Assembly: GCA_028867785.1 (NCBI GenBank)
Contig: JAGWFS010000003.1
Span: 1 to 64,000 of the forward strand
Direction of reading: 5' to 3'
Length of the DNA stretch: 64,000 bases
Source: Nitrososphaerota archaeon
GTDB taxonomy: Archaea; Thermoproteota; Nitrososphaeria; Nitrososphaerales; Nitrosopumilaceae
Part shown: positions 24,298-32,553 of the stretch, piece after piece
How positions within the stretch are numbered: the first letter of the stretch is position 1
Layout: every line of letters begins with the position of its first letter
The notes under the pieces: model-generated
The model's database searches: none
Seen by the model: only the letters and a program-made list of their open reading frames with translations
What the model was told of the DNA's origin: nothing
Translations under genes and position numbers: made by a program

Positions 24298-24750
24298 ATG
24301 AAATGGGTGACAAGAGAGCATGCAAAAGTAGACAGAATAGCTTGCCCATGGTTAATCAAGAACTTTGTAGACAAGGATGCAGAGTTTCTGTTCGTTCCTA
24401 CTGATAAGGTAATGCAAGTTGCAAAGGAGAAAGACGCCACACCATACGATGTGCCAAATGTAGAACTTGGTCACCATGGAGAAGAATGTTCCTTTGATGC
24501 TATTGTAAAAAAATATGTTTTGGATAAAAAAGACCAAGCACTAGTCGAAGTAGCAAAAATAGTCAGAGGTGCAGATACTCCTAATAGATCGTTGACCCCA
24601 CAATCTGAGGGTCTACTTGCAATTGCCTATGGTTTTAGCATGAACGCAAAAGATGATCACGACAATGTGAGTAAGCAGTTTCACGTATATGATGCACTAT
24701 ACAGTTTTTGTAAATGGAAACTAGAACATCCAAATTATCAAGGAGGATAG
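24298..24750 (+). CDS. ChrB C-terminal-domain protein (chromate resistance-associated)
   Basis: 150 residues matching the ChrB C-terminal domain: KWVTREHAKVDRIACPWLIK, FLFVPTDKVMQVAKEKDATP, FDAIVKKYVLDKKD, and HVYDALYSFCKWK. The N-terminal regulatory half of ChrB is absent. In chr operons it assists chromate resistance; alone it may be a heme or metal-binding stress enzyme. ATG 24298 is preferred over GTG 24289. The gene is divergent from padR, sharing the palindromic operator. Confidence 0.75.
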   Translation: MKWVTREHAKVDRIACPWLIKNFVDKDAEFLFVPTDKVMQVAKEKDATPYDVPNVELGHHGEECSFDAIVKKYVLDKKDQALVEVAKIVRGADTPNRSLTPQSEGLLAIAYGFSMNAKDDHDNVSKQFHVYDALYSFCKWKLEHPNYQGG

Positions 24751-24798
24751 AAGCAATTCTACTAAATCTTTTTCATTCTCTATAGATTGTGAATATCA

Positions 24799-26058
24799 AT
24801 GACTTTTTCGTATAAAACTACATTTTTCATTATAATTCTAGTGTTAACTATTTCAACTGCAAACATTACCTTTGCTCAACCCGCTGGCATCATTTCAAAC
24901 AATCAGATTGAATCTCCCCTCGTGCAAGTGAAACAAGGCGTTGTGATTCAGGATATAAAATGCATAGAGGGAATGCAACTAGTTTTGAAAGCAGAGGATC
25001 ATTCTCCTGCATGTGTTACTGCTTCTACTGCACAAGAACTTGTGATTAGAGGTTGGGCAATGACTCCATCACAGGCTGCATTAATTGGCAGTACAAGTCA
25101 AGGAGACATGTTCAACAAACCAGGAAATATTTTGATTTCAGACCAGTTCAATAATCGGGTTATTGAGATTAACCCAATTACCAAAGACATAGTATGGAGT
25201 TTTGGTTCTGGAAATGCTAGTCTTTGTAACCCTGGACCCGGCACAATCATTGGAACAAATTATGCGGAAAGACTCTCTAATGGATTGACCCTAATAGCTG
25301 GAACTGGTTTATCTGCAAATGTGTCGGGTTCCATGCCAAAGGGATGTGTTGACAATCGAGTCATAGTTGTGAACCAAACAGGACAAATTGTTTGGCAATA
25401 CGGTGAGGCTGGAATTACAGGCTTGAATCCCAACATGTTAAATGTTCCAGTATTTGCAATCCAACTTCCTAACCATGATTTCCTAATCACAGATCAAGGA
25501 AATAATAGAGTCATAGAGGTGAATGCAACAAAACAAATAGTGTGGTCGTATGGTCCAGCTTCTGGACCTGGTGCCCTTAAAAGTCCAAATAGTGCAGAAT
25601 TACTTTCAAATGGTAACATCCTCATTGCAGATGAGAACAATAACAGAGTCATAGAGATCACACGTGATAGCAATATTGTTTGGCAATATGACGCAGGATT
25701 ACAGGGAGCTGCTTTTGCAAGCAGACTGCCAGATAACAATACATTGATTGTTGACTCGGGTCATAGTCGCATATTTGAGATAAACATGCAAAACGATACA
25801 GTCTTTCAATATTTTACTAACTCTACATCCAAAAGCAATCCATCACCCTTGCCGTCAAATGCAGTCAGACTTGCCAACGGAGAGATTGTCATTGCGGACC
25901 AGATAAATGAGCGTGTCATAATTATTGATTCAAAAGGAAACACTGTCTTTCAGTATGGTAAAACAAACTTGGCAGGTGTGGGACCAAATGAACTGAATTG
26001 GCCTTATACCGCATTTGTAGTGGGTGATTACACTGGACAGACGCCCCCACCACCATGA
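24799..26058 (+). CDS. Secreted NHL/PQQ-like beta-propeller protein
   Basis: 419 residues with a signal peptide (TFFIIILVLTISTANITFA) and about six repeats of the type NILISDQFNNRVIEINPITK-DIVWSFG, NRVIEVNATKQIVWSYG, NRVIEITRDSNIVWQYD and ERVIIIDSKGNTVFQYG. This is the arylsulfotransferase/NHL-like propeller pattern. It ends in a proline-rich tail. It is probably an exported binding protein; no catalytic site is recognised. Confidence 0.75.
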   Translation: MTFSYKTTFFIIILVLTISTANITFAQPAGIISNNQIESPLVQVKQGVVIQDIKCIEGMQLVLKAEDHSPACVTASTAQELVIRGWAMTPSQAALIGSTSQGDMFNKPGNILISDQFNNRVIEINPITKDIVWSFGSGNASLCNPGPGTIIGTNYAERLSNGLTLIAGTGLSANVSGSMPKGCVDNRVIVVNQTGQIVWQYGEAGITGLNPNMLNVPVFAIQLPNHDFLITDQGNNRVIEVNATKQIVWSYGPASGPGALKSPNSAELLSNGNILIADENNNRVIEITRDSNIVWQYDAGLQGAAFASRLPDNNTLIVDSGHSRIFEINMQNDTVFQYFTNSTSKSNPSPLPSNAVRLANGEIVIADQINERVIIIDSKGNTVFQYGKTNLAGVGPNELNWPYTAFVVGDYTGQTPPPP

Positions 26059-26120
26059 AAAGAATGATGCATCAATAACCTTGAATTCTTACATATCATA
26101 ACAGACTCGGACTGTCCTCT

Positions 26121-26150
26121 GTTGGATAAACTATCCAACCATTTAAATAA
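26121..26150 (+). promoter_or_regulatory. Operator palindrome and TATA box of the cbtBA operon
   Basis: An inverted repeat GTTGGATA-AAC-TATCCAAC (26121..26139) lies directly before the TATA box ATTTAAATAA (26141..26150). The promoter position implies transcription starts near 26172, just before ATG 26175. It could be the binding site of a cobalt or cobalamin-responsive regulator. Confidence 0.6.
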
Positions 26151-26174
26151 ATGCAAATTACTTCAAAAACAGAA

Positions 26175-26390
26175 ATGACAAACACATTTCAACTAACAAA
26201 ATCTACTGACAAGGTTTCAAAGATCGCAGTAGCAGTTCTACTTGTCATATTTGGAGTAGGGTTCTTTGCAGTAGGTTTTGATCAAGGACAAATCTTTAGC
26301 CTAGTACAGGGTCAGCAAGCTTACGGTCAGATGTATTTGCATGAAATGACCCACGATATGCGACATGCTTCTGGCTTTCCATGTCACTAG
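26175..26390 (+). CDS. cbtB: CbtB-like cobalt transporter subunit
   Basis: A ~71-aa protein with one membrane helix (IAVAVLLVIFGVGFFAVGFD) and a His-rich C-terminus (LHEMTHDMRHASGFPCH) typical of CbtB, a small subunit of a predicted cobalt transporter. I chose the second in-frame ATG because the TATA box ends at 26150, making the ATG at 26151 part of the promoter. CbtA follows after nine bases. Thaumarchaea make cobalamin, so cobalt uptake fits. Confidence 0.8.
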   Translation: MTNTFQLTKSTDKVSKIAVAVLLVIFGVGFFAVGFDQGQIFSLVQGQQAYGQMYLHEMTHDMRHASGFPCH

Positions 26391-26399
26391 CTTAAAGGT

Positions 26400-27119
26400 T
26401 TGAAAACCCTCCATTTTCTTGCTGTTGTACTAATTGCCGGATTATTAGCAGGTTTAATTCATGGTTTTGCAAACATTGTTCTTGTAGAACCTTATCTTGA
26501 CAGTGCCATTGGGATTGAAAACCAACGCATGTTTGCATCTGGCGAGGCAAAAGACACTTCTCAGTTTTGGCAAAATTTTTCAGATTATAGAACATGGCAA
26601 AAGCAAGGATCTATTGTAGCGGGTGCAATGCTTGGAGTTGCCACAGGTGCATTGTATGGTGTAGTATTTGCGTATTCTCGTCATGTTATTCCTGCCCAAA
26701 GTGAGATGAAAAAAGCACTTTTACTTGCAGGAATAATGTGGACTACAATCTTTTTCATTCCATTTCTGAAATATCCTGCAAATCCACCAACGGTAGGTGA
26801 TCCTAGTACTATAATGCTTCGGACTACGCTATACGTTACATTTCTTGCAATGTCTGGTCTGGGTGCCCTTGGATTTTCATTCCTGTACAAAAAGATGAAA
26901 AGTAAGAGATTTTTAGCATTTTTAGGATATGCAGGATTCATAACTTTGGCGTTTTTCATAATGCCGCCTTATCCTGACAAGATTACAATATCAACGGATC
27001 TAGTAAATGGATTCAGAATTGTATCTGCAATCACAATGACTATCTACTGGATTGCAAATGCGGTTATACTTGGATGGTTATGGAGAAAAATTAAACCTCA
27101 GGAAAGCATGCAAGCATAG
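26400..27119 (+). CDS. cbtA: CbtA-like cobalt transporter
   Basis: 239 residues with about six membrane helices and the CbtA features LHFLAVVLIAGLLAGLIHGF, an exterior loop with FASGEAKD, and FLKYPANPPTVGDP. The start is TTG at 26400, nine bases after cbtB. It forms with CbtB the predicted cobalt importer for B12 synthesis, presumably controlled by the palindrome upstream of cbtB. Confidence 0.85.
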   Translation: MKTLHFLAVVLIAGLLAGLIHGFANIVLVEPYLDSAIGIENQRMFASGEAKDTSQFWQNFSDYRTWQKQGSIVAGAMLGVATGALYGVVFAYSRHVIPAQSEMKKALLLAGIMWTTIFFIPFLKYPANPPTVGDPSTIMLRTTLYVTFLAMSGLGALGFSFLYKKMKSKRFLAFLGYAGFITLAFFIMPPYPDKITISTDLVNGFRIVSAITMTIYWIANAVILGWLWRKIKPQESMQA

Positions 27120-27314
27120 GTCTGTAAATCTAAATAAGAAATCAGGTAGTAATTTGTGAGGGTATTCAACTAATTTAGCTAAACCCACACCCGGTATACA
27201 ACTCTGCTTTGAGATACAATAAACAAAATTTCGAAGATAGAAAAATGCGCCAAATTGATCTGTTACCCCTTACCAAAAGTTTATCCGCCTCGACAGCTGT
27301 ATATTTTATCATGA

Positions 27315-27341
27315 CTTCCTCCGCTAAGAAGCGGCAGGAAG
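27315..27341. ncRNA. Strong hairpin in a 340-base gene-free stretch; possible RNA or mobile-element relic
   Basis: CTTCCT-CCGCT-AAGA-AGCGG-C-AGGAAG forms an 11-pair hairpin with one bulge. A further GC-rich pair (CCCGG/CGGG) follows at 27364-27375. The whole 27120..27461 gap has no convincing gene. The hairpin resembles right-end structures of IS200/IS605 elements, but no tnpA or tnpB is present. It could also be a small RNA or a bidirectional terminator. Confidence 0.35.
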
Positions 27342-27461
27342 AGAACTGTACTCTGGATGATGGTCCCGGCGGGAGCATTTACGCCCACAGTTTGGTTCTC
27401 TAAAATGAATTAATGTTACAAAAGATTTATCATACTAAATTACTCAGATTTTCGTTTGCAT

Positions 27462-28136
27462 TCAATTTATCTGCTTAATGTGTTTGTAGATGAGATAGTC
27501 TAGACTGAGTCTTCCAGGACCGTACAACGTAAATACAATGCTTAGCCCCAAAAGGCCGGGGTCTTTCCATATTGCAGGTCCCTTTGAAAAGTCAAATCCA
27601 AACATTATCATCGCGCCCACAAGAATGAAGATTTGAAAGAGGCCATTTATCCTTGTTATGAGGCCTAAGGCGATAAGAATCCCCGATATTATCTCTCCGA
27701 CCCCTAGCAAAAAGGCAATGTTTGTAGCCAACATTGGAGAAAAGTTTGTAATCATTTGAAGCCCATGACCTAATTTCTCTGGAGATAGTGCATGATTTAG
27801 CCCGGGGCTGATAAATACAAATGCCATCCCAAGTCTTGCTGCAAGAAGAGCGCCATCTACGAGATCTTGTGACAGTGGAGGCGTTCTAAAAAAATCTAGC
27901 CTGGCAGAAGACCTTTCTTTTCTTGTTTGAAACTCGGCTTGTTTTACTTCGTTAATTGTCTCGGAATTTAGTTCAGAAGGAAGATATTTGGTTATCAGGC
28001 CCTCAACATACTTTCTATCTGAGGTATACAGCGTTCTTCCTTTCTCAAGAAAGTTGAGAATATATCCCAGTCTGACACTGTCGCCTGCGTTCATATCAAT
28101 CAATTTTTCTACCAACTCTTTTAGATTTGCAGCCAC
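27462..28136 (-). CDS. DoxX-family membrane protein with N-terminal extension
   Basis: 224 residues. The first ~85 are soluble and helical (LVEKLIDMNAGDSVRLGYIL). The rest forms four membrane helices of the DoxX type (ALLAARLGMAFVFISPGLNH, IAFLLGVGEIISGILIALG, IFILVGAMIMFGFDF). DoxX proteins serve quinone-linked redox or oxidative-stress functions. It is downstream of the CARF-like regulator by 12 bases, likely the same operon. Confidence 0.7.
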   Translation of the reverse strand: MAANLKELVEKLIDMNAGDSVRLGYILNFLEKGRTLYTSDRKYVEGLITKYLPSELNSETINEVKQAEFQTRKERSSARLDFFRTPPLSQDLVDGALLAARLGMAFVFISPGLNHALSPEKLGHGLQMITNFSPMLATNIAFLLGVGEIISGILIALGLITRINGLFQIFILVGAMIMFGFDFSKGPAIWKDPGLLGLSIVFTLYGPGRLSLDYLIYKHIKQIN

Positions 28137-28148
28137 CTTTTTACACCA

Positions 28149-28799
28149 TCATGTAGCGATAAGCATCTTGCCCAGAGTGTTAAGCGTTATCTTGGTTTTT
28201 CCTCTCTCTAATCTTTCCACATCAACTAGACCTAGTTGTGCTAGACCTTTTGATTCTGCGCTTCCCTGTATGTGATAGCTAAGCAATGGTTTTCCAAAAT
28301 CGGCGTGTTTGGCAAGCTGGTCCAAGCTTTCTACAGAACCTCCTGCGTTGTCAAGCGCATGCAAGATCTTGATCTTTGCATCGGAGATTACTTCGTTGTA
28401 ACTTAGCTTCAAGATAGGCAGTAACATTGGATTGCCCCCCATATCTGTACCAAAGGCCTTGATTCCATTTACAAAAGCACAAGAAAGTGCAGCACAGCCA
28501 ATCATTTTGTCACCGGCACTCACGTTTATGAGAATTTGTTCATATTGAGGCCCTTCCTCTTTTATAATATGAGAGACATGTTCCATCGCACTTCTAATTA
28601 TGTCTGGCTGTGTAATTTCTCTAAGAGATATAGAAATACCAAGTGTTGAACGAAGACTGGCTGCAAATTCTTCTGTAGGTTTTTTATCATCTTTGTAATG
28701 GAGCAAGATGAGCTTGTGAATTGGAAAGTTGCGAAGGCCTGACAGGATTCCTTCCTTATCCGAGCCAAAGGTGGCTATCTGGAGGGTTTTCTGAATCAT
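28149..28799 (-). CDS. CARF-like/DUF6293-type regulator with C-terminal winged helix
   Basis: 216 residues. The N-terminal ~130 have the Rossmann-like arrangement of CARF/Csa3-like sensors: QIATFGSDKEGILSGLRNFP, KLILLHYKDDKKP, and ILINVSAGDKMIGCAALSCA. The C-terminus is a winged helix (KIKILHALDNAGGSVESLDQ, HIQGSAESKGLAQLGLVDVE). Such proteins sense cyclic oligonucleotides or related ligands in some systems. No CRISPR array is in the window; here it probably controls the adjacent DoxX gene. A TTGAA-TGG-TTCAA palindrome lies 37 bases before its start. Confidence 0.65.
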   Translation of the reverse strand: MIQKTLQIATFGSDKEGILSGLRNFPIHKLILLHYKDDKKPTEEFAASLRSTLGISISLREITQPDIIRSAMEHVSHIIKEEGPQYEQILINVSAGDKMIGCAALSCAFVNGIKAFGTDMGGNPMLLPILKLSYNEVISDAKIKILHALDNAGGSVESLDQLAKHADFGKPLLSYHIQGSAESKGLAQLGLVDVERLERGKTKITLNTLGKMLIAT

Positions 28800-28835
28800 A
28801 AAATAACATTCCTAACATACTACTAAAGCGTTAAT

Positions 28836-28848
28836 TTGAATGGTTCAA
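28836..28848. promoter_or_regulatory. Palindrome TTGAA-TGG-TTCAA upstream of the CARF-like regulator
   Basis: A 13-base palindrome followed by a T-run on the plus strand. It is one of a recurrent set found also at 42829, 50151, 51992 and 61413. Here it lies 37 bases before the minus-strand start at 28799, upstream of the TATA position, so it would suit an activator or an upstream element. Confidence 0.55.
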
Positions 28849-29015
28849 TTTTTTCTTTAACTGTCATCATCTGTACTGTAACGTTTTGGCGCTTGAGAAC
28901 CTCAGCTACAGTGATTGTGAGAACTTGATGAGTCAAAACTCCGATAAATCCCCCCCTCGAACTTATTTTTTGATTTGGAAAAATGGTTAAATCGATATTT
29001 TCATAGTCGTAAACA

Positions 29016-29276
29016 TTGAAAACTAGTTACCTCCTACTCTGTGTGGTAGCTACAGGCGTACTTGTTTCATTTGTAATTATTATGGAGATATCAAAATTCT
29101 CAGACCCGCATGTATCCATGCTTCTTGGGATGGGGTTGGGTATATCAGCCTCGCCTATAATGATGATAGGGATAAAAAATCTGAGATCAAGAAGAAAGAT
29201 CAATAAAATACTCAGGGAACTTGCTGAAAAGCAAAAACGTCAAGAACATGACGAAAATGATATCGATGATTCGTGA
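29016..29276 (+). CDS. Small membrane protein, 86 aa
   Basis: Two predicted membrane helices (LLLCVVATGVLVSFVIIM and MLLGMGLGISASPIMMIGI) followed by a basic then acidic cytosolic tail (RSRRKINKILRELAEKQKRQ ... DENDIDDS). The TTG start at 29016 is assumed. No family recognised; it stands alone between the CARF-like regulator and the UBP-type gene. Confidence 0.5.
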   Translation: MKTSYLLLCVVATGVLVSFVIIMEISKFSDPHVSMLLGMGLGISASPIMMIGIKNLRSRRKINKILRELAEKQKRQEHDENDIDDS

Positions 29277-29410
29277 TTCTTATTTTGGGCATTCAAGAAA
29301 TTTTTCTTTACTAGTTGTAGAAAAATTCGGATTTAACGATTCAATCTTGCATTGTTACGTCATAGGCAAGATTCAAATCAGTAGGGAGGTTTTTCTAATA
29401 TTGATAAGAT

Positions 29411-29689
29411 TTGAAATGGTTTTCCTCAAAACCAAAACAAGAGTGCGAACACTTTCAGCAGGCAAAGGATAAGGTTTCTCCCAAAACAGTAGGTTGTGAG
29501 GAATGTGAGAAGGAAGGTACAGATTGGGTGCAGTTGCGCATGTGTCTTGGCTGTGGCCATGTTGGTTGCTGTGATTCATCAGTTGGCATGCATGCCACAA
29601 GACACTTCAAGGAGACTGGCCATCCGGTAATGGTTGCATTACCAAAATACTCTTGGAAGTGGTGCTACGTGCACAAGTCCTACTACTAA
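29411..29689 (+). CDS. UBP-type zinc-finger protein
   Basis: 92 residues with the zf-UBP signature: CEHFQQAK near residue 12, VGCEECEKEGTDWVQLRMCL, GCGHVGCCDSSVGMHATRHF, TGHPVMVALPKYSWKWCYVH. In eukaryotes the domain binds the ubiquitin C-terminus; in archaea and bacteria stand-alone copies are of unknown function, perhaps recognising a C-terminal Gly-Gly. The start is TTG 29411. It converges on the thioredoxin-fold gene. Confidence 0.8.
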   Translation: MKWFSSKPKQECEHFQQAKDKVSPKTVGCEECEKEGTDWVQLRMCLGCGHVGCCDSSVGMHATRHFKETGHPVMVALPKYSWKWCYVHKSYY

Positions 29690-29739
29690 ACTACCATATA
29701 TTGAAAATAAAATATGCTGTCAGATCTATTTTTGAAACC

Positions 29740-30042
29740 TTATTTTTTGAGCTCCTCAAGTACTGATTCCCTTAATTTTTGTTCATCTGGCACTATACCT
29801 TGTGAAAACACTTTCCCGTTTATCAACAAGACAGGTGGGTGCCATCCTCCCTTGAAAAGTGACGATAGGGCTTTGTTCATCCAGGGCTTTACTTCAAGTG
29901 TTATCTTTTTGTTGCCCATTTCACTGAGAACTTTTTTTGCAATGTTTACAGTCAGATCACACTCCTCACAGACACTTTCTGGCACATTAAAAAACAGCTG
30001 CTTTCCTGTTATCTTGTAAATCAATATATGGACGCTTCCCAC
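29740..30042 (-). CDS. Thioredoxin-fold protein with CEEC motif, 100 aa
   Basis: Beta-alpha-beta start (VHILIYKITGKQLFFNVPE) with the redox pair VCEECDLT near residues 25-28, a central helix and a cis-Pro strand (WHPPVLLINGKVFSQG). It is of glutaredoxin size and probably a thiol reductase or metal-thiol carrier. It is seven bases downstream of the methyltransferase gene, last in the operon 32188 to 29740, and could deliver electrons or metal to those enzymes. Confidence 0.65.
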   Translation of the reverse strand: MGSVHILIYKITGKQLFFNVPESVCEECDLTVNIAKKVLSEMGNKKITLEVKPWMNKALSSLFKGGWHPPVLLINGKVFSQGIVPDEQKLRESVLEELKK

Positions 30043-30048
30043 GCTACA

Positions 30049-30837
30049 TCACTTTTTTCCAGTTATCAGGACATAGCTTACCAATCCAGAATCTACGCAT
30101 TGGCGGAGTTCTTGTATGATTTTCTTTGTCTTGTCAAGATCTATCTCAAGTTTCATCTTTCCCAGTCCGATGAGAAGCTCTGCAGCAAATACTCGTTTTT
30201 TGATATCGTCAAGAAGTACAAGCAGGGTCTCTTTTCTGTCTTCAGACTCGACCTTTTGGAACCCGGCATCGTGCAAATAGTCCACATACTCTTTCTCGTT
30301 TTTTGCTTCAAGCACACACACGAATCTGTAGAGCGCGTCTCTGAGGTTCTGTGGGAGGTTGCCTCGAACTACGATATCAGAGATTCCAATACTGCCACCA
30401 TGTTTTGTAACGCGATAGACCTCATCTGATGCTCTTTTCTTGTCAGGGGTCAGGCAGAACGCGCATTCACACATGACATGATCAAATGCTTCGTCTGGAA
30501 ACTCTATTTTTTCAGCATCACTTACTTTGAATTCTGTATAAGCTGAGGTGCCTTCACTTGCTGAATTTTTTACAGCTTCATCAACGTTTTTTGCCCCAAG
30601 GTCAATTCCTGTAACATGGCAGCCAAAACTTTTAGCAAGAAAGATGGCACTGGTTCCAACCCCGCACGCAACATCTAGGACCTTGCTATTTTTTGTTATG
30701 CCAATCTTGTTGCCAAGCTCTTTAGTTAATCCAAGGCCTCCTGGATGCATGCTGGCGCCAAAAATCAGCCTTGCATAATCTGTCTGGTAAAAGTTTGCAC
30801 AGCACAGTTTTTCATTCATGGTGTTAGTGTCAACCAA
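30049..30837 (-). CDS. SAM-dependent methyltransferase, ArsM/UbiE-like
   Basis: 262 residues. SAM motif I is KVLDVACGVGTSAIFLAKSF, motif II VTGIDLGAKNVDEA, motif IV DHVMCECAFCLTPD. The paired Cys near the N-terminus (EKLCCANFY) and CECAFC in the active-site loop recall arsenite methyltransferases, which use Cys to hold As(III). Its start overlaps the radical SAM stop by eight bases. A metal(loid) or thiol substrate is plausible; not proven. Confidence 0.65.
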   Translation of the reverse strand: MVDTNTMNEKLCCANFYQTDYARLIFGASMHPGGLGLTKELGNKIGITKNSKVLDVACGVGTSAIFLAKSFGCHVTGIDLGAKNVDEAVKNSASEGTSAYTEFKVSDAEKIEFPDEAFDHVMCECAFCLTPDKKRASDEVYRVTKHGGSIGISDIVVRGNLPQNLRDALYRFVCVLEAKNEKEYVDYLHDAGFQKVESEDRKETLLVLLDDIKKRVFAAELLIGLGKMKLEIDLDKTKKIIQELRQCVDSGLVSYVLITGKK

Positions 30838-32188
30838 CTCTTGTCTGATAGTATCTGTTTACGTCCTCGCGGTACTGCGGAATGTTATTGAAGGCACAAA
30901 ACGGTATAATCTTCCCATCTGGAGTTATCTCGTGTACGCAGCATTTCATCACTTTCTTTACGTCAAAGCTAAACGCATCCATAAATGACTGGACCATTAT
31001 CACCTTGATGTTTTTCTCAATTCCTCTAAGATCTGGGATCGTGCAGCACGATGAAGACTCTCCGTCGCCACAGCAAGAGTTGAGGACATTCAGGGACTGT
31101 TTTATCTGTCCCAAGTCTGCCACTGGACGGTTTGTGAAATATTCTACATAGTCTTCGACATTTACTGCCCTTGCAAGCGGTACTGTGTTCTTGTCGTCCA
31201 CATACATGTAGCATGATTGGTTGCATGTGGGAAAACAACACGGGTTTGGAACAAAATCACTCTCAGTTAAGCCAAACTTGCTCTGTGTACAGGCCAGCTT
31301 TATCACCTCGGGGTATGTAACTATATTCATAGGGTCAACATCTGGATGCCTGCCAGAATAGAATGTGGGCTGGAAGACGAGGCCCCTTACGGTACCATTT
31401 GTCAAGGCAAGATCAACAAGGCTTCCTACCTCACATTCGTTTACTCCTCTCTGTATGGTGGCAACAAGTACGGTCATGAGCCCATATTTTCCAAGATTCT
31501 CTATTGCCTTCATCTTGGCATCCTTGAGGGCCACGCCTCTAAGCTTGAGGTATGTATCATCTGTCAATCCGTCAAACTGCAAGTAGATTACCGGACTGAG
31601 CTTGGCAAGTTCCTTGACAAATTCCTCGTCTTTTGATATCCGGATACCATTTGTATTTATCATAACGCGGGGTATATTCTTGGCTCTGGCAAGTCGTATC
31701 ATGTCCAGTATTTTGGGGTGAATCGTGGGCTCGCCCCCGCTAAACTGTACAATCTCTGGACTTCCTTCCTGTTTGACAAACTGGTCAAGCATGAACTCAA
31801 TTTCCTTTGAAGAAAGAAAGTCATGGCCTTGCGCACTTGCAAAACAAGTTGGACACCTGAGATTGCATGCATTTGTTATCTCGATTATGCCCACGCATGA
31901 ATGCTGCTCGTGATCTGGGCAGAGACCACAGTCATATGGGCATCCTTTCTCTGTCTTTGTGCCAAATTCCGGCGGTATCAAGCCTGGTTTGTTAAACTTG
32001 TAACTCTCAACATATCGTTGAGCGTCAGAGCTTATCAAACTTTCAAATTGGCCATGCTGGCTACATCTTTTTTTCATGTAAACCTTGTTGTCTCTGATTA
32101 TAACATGAGCTTCAACGAGTTCTCTGCAGTCTGGGCAGATGCTTTTTGTAAGCTCAAATAAAATATGATCTCGCTGCTGATATTTCAT
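30830..32188 (-). CDS. Radical SAM enzyme of the MJ0619/Tes family
   Basis: 452 residues. An N-terminal Cys/His metal domain (ICPDCRELVEAHVIIRDNKV, KKRCSQHGQFE) precedes GCPYDCGLCPDHEQHSC, the radical SAM motif NACNLRCPTCFASAQ (CxxxCxxC) and the SAM-binding QFSGGEPTIHPKI. The C-terminus has Cys-rich segments (PCCFPTCNQSC, NSCCGDGESSSCC). This is the layout of tetraether lipid synthase (Tes) and relatives. The Cys-rich end and operon with an ArsM-like methyltransferase suggest a paralogue with another substrate. Confidence 0.75.
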   Translation of the reverse strand: MKYQQRDHILFELTKSICPDCRELVEAHVIIRDNKVYMKKRCSQHGQFESLISSDAQRYVESYKFNKPGLIPPEFGTKTEKGCPYDCGLCPDHEQHSCVGIIEITNACNLRCPTCFASAQGHDFLSSKEIEFMLDQFVKQEGSPEIVQFSGGEPTIHPKILDMIRLARAKNIPRVMINTNGIRISKDEEFVKELAKLSPVIYLQFDGLTDDTYLKLRGVALKDAKMKAIENLGKYGLMTVLVATIQRGVNECEVGSLVDLALTNGTVRGLVFQPTFYSGRHPDVDPMNIVTYPEVIKLACTQSKFGLTESDFVPNPCCFPTCNQSCYMYVDDKNTVPLARAVNVEDYVEYFTNRPVADLGQIKQSLNVLNSCCGDGESSSCCTIPDLRGIEKNIKVIMVQSFMDAFSFDVKKVMKCCVHEITPDGKIIPFCAFNNIPQYREDVNRYYQTRVG

Positions 32189-32553
32189 TTTCTAATTATT
32201 TACAAGATGATATTAAATAAGATAATCTTAGTTTACAACAAACTACTTTGAACCGTTAAAGTTTTGATTGATGCATCCATTTACATTGCCTCCAACATAG
32301 CCTAGAATCAACCCTCATATGAAATGGAATTGTTACTATTTCAATCATAAGTAGAGACTCGGATTTTCTTTGACGAAAAATTTAGAATGCTAGAATACAG
32401 GCAGGCTTTCTACAAAATGTGGGTACAATACAGTTAAAAAAGTGCTCACAATCAATTGGAGAAACATGTTCATACTGTTTTTCATAAACGAACAACCTGC
32501 TAAGATTAGATTTGTTGTTATTTCCATCTTTTGTGAGCTTTCTGCTGTTTCCG
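32189..32553. other. 365-base gene-free stretch
   Basis: It holds the promoter of the Tes-like operon (a TATA-like ATTAAATAAG element on plus near 32210 is the reverse of CTTATTTAAT) and a degenerate copy of the recurrent palindrome, TTGAA-CCG-TTAAA, at 32248..32260. No gene recognised. Confidence 0.4.

Noticed and set aside
26151-26174. Upstream ATG of cbtB
   Set aside because: It immediately follows the TATA box, before the expected transcription start.
27120-27461. tRNA or C/D-box RNA in the structured gap
   Set aside because: No cloverleaf or T-loop GTTCGAA, and no convincing C/D box pair.
28149-28799. CRISPR-Cas locus implied by the CARF-like gene
   Set aside because: No repeat array and no cas genes are present anywhere in the window.
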